The position numbers were made by a program, and so were the translations under genes. A stretch of 64,000 nucleotides of DNA from contig MCFG01000283.1 of assembly GCA_002104895.1 (NCBI GenBank), positions 18,501 to 82,500 of the forward strand, read 5' to 3'. Positions 1 to 10,971 of this stretch are shown in pieces. The notes below the pieces were generated by a model. That model searched no databases. It saw only the letters and a list, made by a program, of their open reading frames with translations, and was not told where the DNA came from. Source of the DNA: Anaeromyces robustus (Eukaryota > Neocallimastigomycota > Neocallimastigomycetes > Neocallimastigales > Neocallimastigaceae). Position 1 is the first letter of the stretch. Every line of letters starts with the position of its first letter.

Positions 1-384
1 ATAAATAAATAATAAATAAATAAATGAATAAATAAATAATAAATAAATAAATATATAAATAAATAATAAATAAATAAATAATAAATAATAAATAATAATA
101 ATTAATAATAATAATAAATAAATATATAAATAAATATATAATAAATAAATAAATATATATAAATAAATAAATGAATAAATAAATAATAAATAAATAAATA
201 TATAAATAAATAATAAATAATAATAATTAATAATAATAATAAATAAACATATAAATAAATATATAATAAATAAATAAATATATATATATAAATAAATGAA
301 TAAATAAATAATAAATAAATAAATAATTAATTAATTAATAAATAATATATAATAAATAAATAAATAATAAATAATAATAGTAAT

Positions 385-436
<52 letters not shown>

Positions 437-438
437 TA

Positions 439-471
<33 letters not shown>

Positions 472-480
472 TAATAATTT
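1..480. repeat. AT-only minisatellite of nested (TAAA)n/(TAA)n
   Basis: The stretch contains almost only A and T. A block carrying the string AAATGAATAAATAAATAATA recurs near 23, 169 and 295, so a higher-order period of roughly 125-150 bp sits on top of the simple TAAA/TAA repeats. The tract ends in (TAA)n at about 380-470. The only open frame across it encodes poly-Ile/Leu and is an artefact. Confidence 0.85.
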
Positions 481-928
481 TGTAGAAATATTTCCATTTA
501 TTGATTCAATTATCACCATTACCCTCTCTCATTCTTAACTTCCGTCTTCTTTTTTATTTTTTCTATATTCCTTTATAATTATAAATGATAATATAAATTC
601 TTACTCTATTTTACTTTTTATTTTACTTTTTACTTTATTTTATTTTGCATTTTGTTATTACAACTTATAAAACATATTTTAAATATTAAATAAAGTCAGA
701 GACTTTTTTTAAGAGTAATTAAAATGTTAAATACTTATTTTTTTTTTCATTAATAGAAAAAAGACAACCATATTTATTATTATTATTATTTATTATTATT
801 ATTAATTATTATTACTATTATTTAATCATTTTTTTTAGTTATTTTTTTCTTTTCTTTTCTTTTTTCTTTAATGAATTATATGTTTAATGTAATTTATATT
901 TATATTTATATTTATATTTATTTTATTT
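481..928. other. AT-rich 3' flank of the first scaffoldin gene
   Basis: This gap lies downstream of the stop codon of the minus-strand gene that ends at 929. It holds T-rich tracts and a short (TTA)n run at about 775-815. No coding segment, RNA gene or recognisable element was seen. Confidence 0.6.
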
Positions 929-3900
929 TTAAGACGCCGTCCATGTCTTTTTACCATTATAAATATAATAGGCTACCTTATTTTCATCATAACTAAGTTC
1001 AAATTCATATAGGGTTTTTCCGTCATTACGAATGGCTTCTTTTTCTTCAGCTGGACTATTCTTTGTATAAATTTTATAGGTTTTATCGGTATAACGATAT
1101 TTTGGTGATATATTACACACAGTTTCTAATTAAAATGAAAAAAAAAGAAAAAGGAAAGAAAAGAAAAAAATGATTAATAATAATAAATAATAATAATAAT
1201 AATAATAAATAATAATAATTATTAATAGTAGTAGTAATAATAATAATATTAAGAAAATAGAAAATTGTAATATATAAATAATTATTATATATAAAAAATT
1301 TATATTTATTTATTTACTTATTTATTTATTTTTATTCTTTACCTTTATTTACTATGGCATTTCCTCCATTAATATTAATGACCATATAAGTTAAGACTTT
1401 ATCAATACCAAAGATATTATTTGTTTTATCAATATTAACCATATAATTTACCGTATTTTCTTGGTTTAATTCAACTCCATTATCAGTATCACTTTCTGCA
1501 CCAATTAAACCTAAACATATTTTTATAGATTCTTTTTGAGTTTTACTATCCGTAATTTTAGCAATATCACCAATATGGGGTGTACCACTTGTACAGTCCG
1601 TTCTTGTAATTTTTTCTGCTTTACATATAACATTATTTTTATCTTTCATACATAATATGTAAGGTACATTTTTACCAGCTTCTTTCGTATTTCCTTCATT
1701 CACAAGATAACCAATAGGAATTGTAGAAGCTTCAGTTAACTTTGTACAATCTGATTCCGTACATTCATAAAGATCACCTTCATTACCATGATCACTTTCC
1801 ACTACTAAGGTTTTTGTACCTTTTTGGGCAAGATAATATCCTGGTCTACACTGAGAATTACTTTCTAATGGACATACTATATGGAAATTCATATTTTTTT
1901 TTATTAGTTTAAAGCATTATAATAAAAATATTTAATTGAAAATAAATTAAAATACAATTATACAATTATAAAACTTTTTATTTTTTTTTAAAAAAAAAAA
2001 AAAAAAACTTACTTTCGACACAAGATTTCGAAGTGATATCATCTATTTTTTTACTTGATATTGTATATCTGTATATATTACCATCTACTTTACATTTATC
2101 GTATTCTTCAGTAGGATCAATAGAACCTTTCTTTGTTTTAAGATTGACATAGGTTGTTGCTTCCTCTAAAACAATAGCATTATTTGATTTTTTAAGTAAA
2201 ATACTATATTTTGTACCACCAATTATAACATCACTTGTATCTAATGTAATTGGGAAATAGGTTACTGAATTAACCGCTTCTATTTTACCTCGTTGTCCAG
2301 CTTCTGCTTTTTTACAAACATAAATACCACCTTGACTATCAGAAACAAGTACACCCACGTCAGCATTCGTTCCATCATCACAATCTGTCACTTTAATACT
2401 TGTACTGGATACCTTCTGACAAACGTCGTTTTTACAAGATATAATTGGTTTTGTAGAAGCATCCTTGGCTCCATTAAGATAATAACCTGTACCAGGTGAT
2501 GTAACGGTTATTATGGCATTATCTCCAGATTTTACTAATACTTTAGTTGAACTATCTGTAAATGGTCCATTAGTAGGATTATTAATCAAATAATATCCTT
2601 CATCACTTAACTTAACATTCTTCGTATCATCAGTACAGAAGGTTGTTCCACCTTTTAATAATTTTCCTTCAACACAACTGGTATTACTTGTATAGTAATC
2701 AGTGGCATCATTATTAACTTCTGTACATGCAACCGTACCAGTACATTTTATTATTCTTTTACTTGAATCCCCATTAATATAAAAGCCAGGAATATTACTA
2801 CCAACCGTACAACCATTACTATTACATTTAATTAAGTTCTCAATTTCTTCATTTGGATTTTCATTTAAATAATATTTAATTTCAGAATTACTAGGGTTAT
2901 TTACTGTTGTACATACAGTAGTGGTACATTTAACCAATTTCATATTACCCTTTTCACGATGATCAAGATAATAACCTTTCGATAATCCTGCTATAGGAAT
3001 GTTAAATGCATAAAATTCTTTTTTCAATAATAATTGAGTTCCTGATGTACCTAAATTACTACTTATTAAAATTAAATGATGGTATTGATCAGCTTCCTCA
3101 CCAAATTGTACTTTTTCATCATCATCATTCACTGGACAATAGTAGAATTTTGTACTTCGATAAATATTACCAATGTAGATATCTTCTTTAATTACACTAC
3201 CAACACCAGCGTCTACACAAGATTCTTTAGCAATAGTTTCTGCTGTACATTGTGTTGCGGTACAACTAATTACACCATCCTTAGTCTCTGCCCCATTAAG
3301 ATAATATCCTGGTTTAATAGCTACTGTTTCACAATTAATTCCTTCTGTAACAGCTGCTGCAGTAATTTCTGCTGTTACACCTTCTTCAGTAGGATTAGTT
3401 ACAGTTACCGTATATTCTCTACCTGAATTTATGTCATCTGTAATTGTAAGAGTATTATCTTTATCATCAACTTTGGTACCACCACTTTCTACTATGGTTA
3501 TCCTACCATCACAATCAAATTTAACCGTAACTGAATGACTATCGACTTGGAAAATAGCACTTCCATCAACTGCTACTTTTGCCTTATCTATCAATACACT
3601 ACTTTTATTGACTTCAGCTTCTTCTTCAATTTCAGGTGCATAAATATCTGCCCTTGCATTATAATCATTAGGATTGGTTATAGTTACTTGGTATTCTCTA
3701 CCAGGGTATGAGTCACCATTAATTGTAAATTTATTTTCTGTACCTTCAACTTTGGCACCTCCAGTTACTTCAATGATACGTCCTTTTGGATCGAATATGA
3801 CAGTTATTATTACATCATTGACATTGAATATTGCATTTCCGGCAGTTGATAAAGACGTCCTGGTTGGATTTGGGTCACTTACACTTACTGCCCCTATAAC

Positions 3901-6900
3901 TGCATTAATTCTTGCTGATGGGTTATCTCCAGTAGGATCGTTTACTGTAAATGTATATACTCTATCAGATATTGTATCACCATCAATTGTAAATGTATTA
4001 TCACCAGTTTGTGTACCTCCAGACACAGAAATGATTATTCCATCAATATCATATTCGACGTCTACGATCTTACCATTGACCGTGAATATCGCAATACCGT
4101 TGGTTGCCGATGCCCCGGTTACAGATGTACTAGTTGTTTGAATTGCCGATGCACCTTCTATTCTACCTGCAGTAATTGTTGCTGTTGGTGTATCTCCAGT
4201 AGGATCGTTTACTTCTACTGTATATACTCTTTTTGATTTGTCACCTGTTAATGTAAGTGTATTTCCTTCACCTTTTGTACCGCCAGTTACTTCAGTGATA
4301 CTTCCTTCGGTATCGAATCTAACATTTACATCATTTGGATTTTTTACTGAGAATACTGCACCTCCTAAAACTGCATTCAATGCCTTGTTTGTAGATGTAC
4401 TGAGTACATTAACTGCAGGTACTATTCCTGTACATTTAATAATTTTGTCATTTCCAGAAATATAATAACCATTATTAATTGTTTCAACTAATTGAGCTTT
4501 CCCATTACCAGATTTAATTAAAGATGTTCCAGTACTTCCAAATGCTGTTTCTTCACCATTGTCAATAACATAATATTTCTCTCCCTCTTCACTAAAATCT
4601 ATTTCACTTGAAGAAGTGTCAGCGGTTGAACAGAAATAATAACCTTTATTATTTTTTTTAGCAAGTACTCCAGCGTTGACTCCTGCTCCACATGGTCCTG
4701 AACCAACTATTTCTGTAAATACTCCGTTTTTATATTCTATGACTGTATTTGTAGCATCTCCTTTATTAGGGTAATAATATCCTGATTCAGGTGTAACTTC
4801 CTCAATACATCCGTTACTGTCACATTTGAAAATAAATTTACTTCCTCCCGTATCTTTATTTAAAAGGTAATATCCTTCGGCCATGACTGCTCCTTCACAA
4901 CTTTGTAGATCTGTTGTACAAGTTATTATTTGATTTAAACCTGAACTTAAAAATCTTTCACCATTAGTTATTGAACCTATATTAAGAACTACACCTTTAC
5001 CTACTTTTACTAAAACTTTTACTGTAGCTGCAATTGGACTACCAGTTATTGGGTTTGTCGTAACACCATTTATAATATAATAAGATTCCACTTCACTACT
5101 CAGTGGAACAGGAACAAATTTATCACTTCCATTTTTTACACAAATACTAATACCACTTTGACTTTTAATCATATCACATGGATTTGAACATGGAGTTAAA
5201 GCTACAGTAGCCTCTTCACATTTATTTATTCCATCACATTTAATATATTTTCCTGGATCGGCTGCATCTACATAAAAAGCAGGTTTATCACTACTATCAA
5301 TACTATTTATCGTACAAACATCACCAACACATGATTTTACCTCAACTAACGTATCTGTCTTTGTTGTTCCTCCAGCATTTAAATAATAACCTTCAGTGGA
5401 AACTAATAATGCTTTTTTTCCTCCTACTTTGGCTAAAATCTCCTTTCCTTCACTAGGAGCTGTTCCAGTTCCTATTAAAGCTGAAGAATGACCATTACTA
5501 ACGGTAACTAAATAATACTTTTCACCTTGACTAATATCATACCATTGGTCATTAGTATCTGTATAACATAACTTAATATCCGATCCAGCTTTTCCAATAT
5601 TACCTCCATATTTAGCAGAACATACTCCAGTCGTTACTACAACTGATTCACATTTAGAACCATCACATCCAATTACTGAATCTGTTGAAGTATCAGTACC
5701 ACCAATATAATATCCTTTTATGGCTTTTAATACACTGCAATTAGAACCACTTTTACAATAAATAACAGTACCTTCTTTACCTCCATTAGCATAATATTCA
5801 TTTGCAGTAGTATCAATAAGTTCAAAATCACTTGCACCATCTTTATCTCTAATCAATTTAGTATTATCAGAAGTCTTATAACAAAAATCAACAGTATTTG
5901 GTGTTGTCTTACTCGATATCATCTTCACTATCGCATTATTACCTGGTTTTACTACAACTTTTTTCGTATTTGAAGCAGCAACACTTTTTGTAAACTTATT
6001 ATTAACAGCTCCAGAAGCAGGAGCAGTTACTGTTAACAAATTAAAGGTTTGACTTCCATCCTCAGTTACTTCTGTACTAATACTAACACTACTATTTGAC
6101 GCATTTATACAAAATTTAGTAATACCGTTACTATCATCATATAAAAGTTTACCAATATCACTAGCAGAAGAACAAGCTGTTACCACATCAACATTTGTAT
6201 CAGCAGTTGCTGTACAACTACCATTTTCATTACAATAAAAAAATGGATGCTCTTTAGCATCTTCACCTGCATTAAGATAATAGCCTAAGGAAGGTGAATT
6301 GACATCTTCACATCCCTTACTATTACATTTAATTAAAGCATTCGCACCAGAAATATAATATCCATTTGCAGGACTTCCCACATAAATAATAGAAGTTTGA
6401 GTTGTTTTCAATAAAATCTTTTTTTCTTCTCCTTCCTTCTCGCACCGGTAATATCAAATGGGAATCCTTCACTATATTTAATCTCTACTACTTTATATTT
6501 GTTAACACCATCTGCAGCAAAAGTTATTTCATCATTTGCTTTTCCTGTACAAATTGTAGTAAATGCACTAGTTTGAAGTTTACCTCCCTCACCACTACTA
6601 CATATTACACCACCAGTCATTTTTTCGCATCCTTTATCATTTTCACATTTATAAGTTTCACCTGATATTTTATAATAACCACTTCCTGGTACAATAGTAT
6701 TACAATTTTCAGTGGTTTCACAATAAATTACGGTACACCCATCGCCTGAGTTAATGTAATAGGTATTATCGGCACCGTTATCTTCTTCACAATCACTTCC
6801 ATTGGTAGTACATTTAATTAATGGCTTAGTTTTTTCCTTTCCATCATTCATATAATATGTTAAAGCAGCAGTAGATTCTGGTCTACATTGACCACCACGA

Positions 6901-8835
6901 CATTTAATTAATTTTGAGGTAGTACCTTCGGTAATAGTAACAGCTTCATCATTTATATAATAACCATCGACATTTTGTAATTCAACGGCATTTTCGCTTA
7001 AGTAAACAAAAATTTTTTTCGTTTCATCTTCTAATACATAAGGACCAGTAAATGCAGTGTATTTATTTTTAGCTATAGTTACATAGTAATTACTTGGCGT
7101 AGTTAATGCAATAAGAGTACCATCTTTACAAAATTCATAGTCTTGATTAGTAGTATGATAAATGATATCACCAGACGCTTCAGCCGTACAAGTTGTACCA
7201 CTAGTAATTTCATTAATTTTATTCGAAGGTATTTTTTCACAATTTCCTTTCCAACATTTAATTACAGGATAAAGATTTTTATCGGAATCACTAGTACTTC
7301 CATTATCCTCAAAATTTAAATAATAACCAGTCGGTTCATTTACTACAGTAATAACACCACCCCTTTCAAATTTTACAAGTAATTTTTGATCTGAAGTAGA
7401 AGCATTTTCCCCCAAGAAATAACTACTTTTATTCTTGGATATATTAAGAAGGAAATATTGAGTTCCGGTTCCAGCAACTACATCTAATTTAGTTTTATTA
7501 TCTAAAGTGGGACAGAAATAGGTGTGTCCACCAAATTGTGCTATATTTCCAATACCAGCTTCACCACATGTTGTTGGTATTTGTAAGGTATCAAGTCCTA
7601 CACAAGTCCTACCATTACAACCAAAATATGGAATACGACTTTTATTCCATCCGGCATTGGGATATAAACCTGGGATTGGATTTTCCGTTTTACAATCCCC
7701 ACTTACACTTTTTATAATAGGATTCGCAGTAGCATCAGGACCAGAATTCAAGAAATAGCCAGTACCTGGATCAGGAACTATAGATACAGCAGCATTACCA
7801 TATTTAAGTAATACAGTTGTTCCTTCCGTTGAATCGTAAGGCAATCCACCTTGAACGTTCAATACCATATATTTTTCCTCCGTTATGTCTTCAAGATCAA
7901 TCGCTGTTCCGGAACTACTTGGACAAAAACTCTTAACGGTATTTCCATTAGCTGTCCTGATAACCCCACCAGATAAAGCTTTTTCACAACTTGATTTAAT
8001 CATTGTATCCACTTTTGCCACCATAACCGTCTTTGCACCTGAATCATGATAATTTTTTATAATAGGGTAAGCCGCTTTATTTATTGAATTATTATTAATA
8101 AAGAAACCATATTGTGCCGTAGGGACTACGGTTACAGATCCTTTACCCATTCTTAATAAAACAGAAGTACTTGCACCGAAAGGAGTAGAGGCTGCACTAC
8201 TTCCTGTTGTTATATAGTAATATCCATATTTATCAACTTTAAAATCACTTTTATACGTACCTGAGCTACCAGTACATATATATTGTGGATTATCTCCAGT
8301 AAGAAGCATACCTTCTTTATTTGTACCACATGCTGTCACGACTTCCGTATCTTCTGTACTACTATTTATAATTGAACAAGTAGAAGAAGCACATCTAATA
8401 ATTTTATTGGTATCATTAGTATCACCATTAATATAATAACCATTAGCAGGAGATGCTATGACTTCACAATATTCTCCTTCACATTTTATTAATTTATTAC
8501 CTTTTGCATTTTTAAAGTAACCATTTGCAGTTTCAACAGTATCACATACAACAGTAGACGATCCGCCATCAGGAGTCACAGTACCACACCTAATAAGTGG
8601 TTCACTACTTCCTGAATTTATATAATAATTTTTATCAGCTACAGTCACTTTACTACAGGTCCCTCCGGTACATTCTAATACACCTCCATTATATAAGACA
8701 AAACCTGTTATAATAGCTCTTGTACATGGTATTACACCATCATTGACTGAATATTTCATAATTATACTATCGCTAGAACATGTAGTATAATCTGTTACAA
8801 AAGTTGAAGTTGATTTTACAAATTATTATTAATTC

Positions 8836-8871
<36 letters not shown>

Positions 8872-9518
8872 TATTATAATTATTTAGTAGTTATTATTAT
8901 TAATATTATTAATTATTATTATTATTATTATTATTATTCAATTATTATTAATTATTATTTATTATTATTATTATTTATTATTATTATTATCTGTTATTTT
9001 ATTCATTATTATTATGTAATATGACTATAATTATGTAATATTTTATATTAAATAAAAACAAATAAAAAAAAAACTATATATATATATTTAGTTATAATTA
9101 CTATTATTATTCATTATTATTATTATTATTGTTCATTATTATTATTTATTATTATTATAATTATTATAATTATTATTATATTATTCATATTTATATTTAT
9201 AATTATTTTTATATTATTATTATTATTATTATTATTCATTATTATTATTTATTATTTATTTTTATTATTATTAATTATTATTAGTATTATCTATTATTTT
9301 ATTCATTATTATTATATAATATGACTATGATTATATAATATTTTACATTAAATAAAAACAAATAAAAAAAAATTATATATATATATATATATTATTATTA
9401 TTATTATTTATTATTATTATTATTAATATTATCATTATTATTATTATTTATTATTATTATTCTTAATATTATTATTATTATTATTATTATAATTACTATT
9501 ATTATTAATTATTTATTA

Positions 9519-9568
<50 letters not shown>

Positions 9569-9842
9569 TTGAAAAAAGCCTTAATATTTACCATTTGGAG
9601 CGGCAATTGATTTAAGTTGATTTCCTACTAGAAATAAGCCTAAAATGCTTTTTTTCAATATAATAATAAAATTAGTGGAATGAATATATGTTTTTTTTTA
9701 ATATTTGTTTTTTCTTTATCATTTTTACTACTCTTATAACTAAATAATACTAATCTAGTCAGCATTGTTACTTTTCATATGAAATAGAATATAAAAAACT
9801 TTTACATTCTATTATTTACCTTAATATTATTCTGGTAAACAT
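929..9842 (-). CDS. Scaffoldin-like secreted repeat protein, about 2,529 residues, five exons, one frameshift
   Basis: Exons read on the minus strand: 9842-9820, 9647-9592, 8791-2013, 1876-1343 and 1125-929. The introns are 172, 800, 136 and 217 bp with GT..AG ends. The first is phase 2, the rest phase 1. The first two exons encode a signal peptide, MFTRIILSILGLFLVGNQLK followed by SIAAPN, with likely cleavage near residue 23-24. The mature protein is a long array of GYYxNG...LIKC....C units, alternating with blocks of an F-P-F segment followed by VLVK/VLLK and then GYYLN. This resembles fungal cellulosome scaffoldins, which collect dockerin-bearing enzymes. Residues about 1485-1845 are a different repeat. 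The spliced length is one base short of a whole number of codons, and a frame break lies at the T7 run 6419-6425 (residue about 816). The frames before and after it both carry the family repeat. The last residues (KKTWTAS) are hydrophilic, so no C-terminal anchor is seen. The family call is firm by motif; the exact 3' end is less sure. Confidence 0.8.
3335..4412 (-). other. Four tandem beta-sandwich-like repeats inside the first scaffoldin
   Basis: Residues about 1485-1845 form four copies of a unit of about 85-95 residues. Each has an AIF(T/Q)V-type strand, a V.F/V.Y strand followed by D.DG or D.KG, an E/S-V-(T/S)-GGTK segment, an N-(T/K)-(L/F)-T-(L/I) strand and a closing REYxVTVTNP or RVYTxxVNDPTG strand. 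The copies lack the GYY and LIKC motifs of the flanking array and have almost no cysteines. The pattern of short beta strands suggests an immunoglobulin- or cadherin-like fold, but no named family could be assigned. Confidence 0.7.
8792..9591 (-). repeat. Intron 2 of the first scaffoldin, swollen by (TTA)n and a segment duplication
   Basis: The 800-bp intron is mostly (TTA)n/(ATT)n. Two copies of a segment of about 95 bp lie near 8990-9085 and 9290-9385. Both contain TATGACTAT and AAATAAAAACAAATAAAAAA, followed by (TA)n. They are about 300 bp apart, as after one tandem duplication. The matching intron in the second scaffoldin gene is only 137 bp. Confidence 0.75.
9592..9842 (-). other. Signal-peptide exons of the first scaffoldin
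   Basis: Exon 1 (9842-9820) is ATG plus seven codons ending TTA AG before a GTAAAT donor. Exon 2 (9647-9592) follows an AAAAAAAG acceptor and ends AAT G before GTAAATATT. Joined, they give a basic N-region (MFTR), a hydrophobic core (IILSILGLFLVG) and an A-A site. Exon lengths of 23 and 56 bp match exactly those of the second scaffoldin at 44976-44779, which supports both gene models. Confidence 0.75.
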
Positions 9843-10345
9843 GAAAAAATTCTTATTATTATTTAAAATTTTGAATAAACCGTTATAAACAAAAAACTTT
9901 CTTTTATTATTTTATTTTATTTTATTTCAATAGTTGACCACACTTTTTATTTTAATGGCAATAAAGAATTAGAGCAAGCTAACAAGCTTTGAAAATAAAA
10001 ATACTCTAACTTAATAATATTTAAAAGAAAAATAAAACACAAAGAAAAAAAAAGAAAAGAAAAGAGAAAAAAAAGAAAAAAAAAGAAAAGAGAAAAAGAA
10101 AAGAGAAAAAAAGCTTAAGACTATTTTACAAATAACTAAACAAAAAAATATTTATTAACTTTAACAACTTTCAAAAAATTACAAATAAAAACTTCCTTTC
10201 TTATTCACGTTATGTAAAAAAAAAAGGCACACTAAAATGAGAAAATCTATAAATATTCTTTGAAAGGAACCCCTCTTTTCTTATTATTTCTTTAAAGCAA
10301 TTCTTGAGATTAGAGTTGGCTTTTTATATATCTTTCAATTTATTA

Positions 10346-10416
<71 letters not shown>

Positions 10417-10419
10417 TAT
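9843..10419. other. Region upstream of the first scaffoldin with purine tract
   Basis: No coding segment was seen. A strongly purine-biased stretch of A and G runs, with units like GAAAAGA, occupies about 10024-10112. (TTA)n and (TTTA)n microsatellites lie at about 10343-10418. Any promoter of the minus-strand scaffoldin should be in this interval, but no individual element can be named with confidence. Confidence 0.5.
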
Positions 10420-10971
10420 TAACAGTTAGCTAATTAGGTTTAATAATTATGTCAATTTTATTAATATATTTAGGATAAAGAGTTAACAAATATCAAAATT
10501 ATATAAATTACATGTTTTTTATAATCATACAATGTGGCTCATACATTAAATTTAATACAATACATTTTAATACATTTTAACACCTAATTTCCCATATTCT
10601 AACACTCCCCCCCTAAACTTCAATGTAGATCAAGATCAATCTTCCATTAAAGTTAACATAATGGCAACTCATCATAATTTAAATTTTACAATAATCACAG
10701 TCCTTAGATCATTTCCATGTTGACATTAAATTCTTTGTCCGGCACGAAATTCTATTTTCAAAGAATCTCTTTTAGAGTCGATGAGACTCATAATCTATTA
10801 ACAGTCACTTAATTGGGTTTAATAATTATGTCAATTTTATTAATATATTTTATAATATAGAGTTACGAATATTTAAATTACATGTTTTTATATTCATACA
10901 ATGTGGCTCATACATGAAATTTAATACAATACATTTTAATACATTTAACACATATTTCCCATATTCTAACA
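10420..10971 (-). mobile_element. Miniature Ty1/copia-type LTR element (TRIM-like or deletion derivative)
   Basis: Two similar direct repeats, 10420-10604 (about 185 bp) and 10799-10971 (about 173 bp), flank only about 194 bp of internal sequence. On the minus strand each repeat starts TGTTAG..ATATGGGAAA. Immediately upstream of the left repeat (the 3' LTR in this orientation) is a polypurine tract, AAGTTTAGGGGGGGAG, as expected for the plus-strand primer of a copia-like element. No gag or pol coding remains, so the element could move only with help from an autonomous relative. AT-rich flanks prevent a confident target-site duplication. Confidence 0.75.

Noticed and set aside
2293-4465. Plus-strand ORFs opposite the first scaffoldin
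   Set aside because: They are antisense shadows of the repeat array, with Cys/Tyr/Ser-rich translations and no independent motif or splice signals.
6408-6440. Programmed frameshift as the favoured explanation of the scaffoldin break
   Set aside because: No pseudoknot or heptamer of the classical type was identified, and similar breaks at other homopolymers favour a sequence error.
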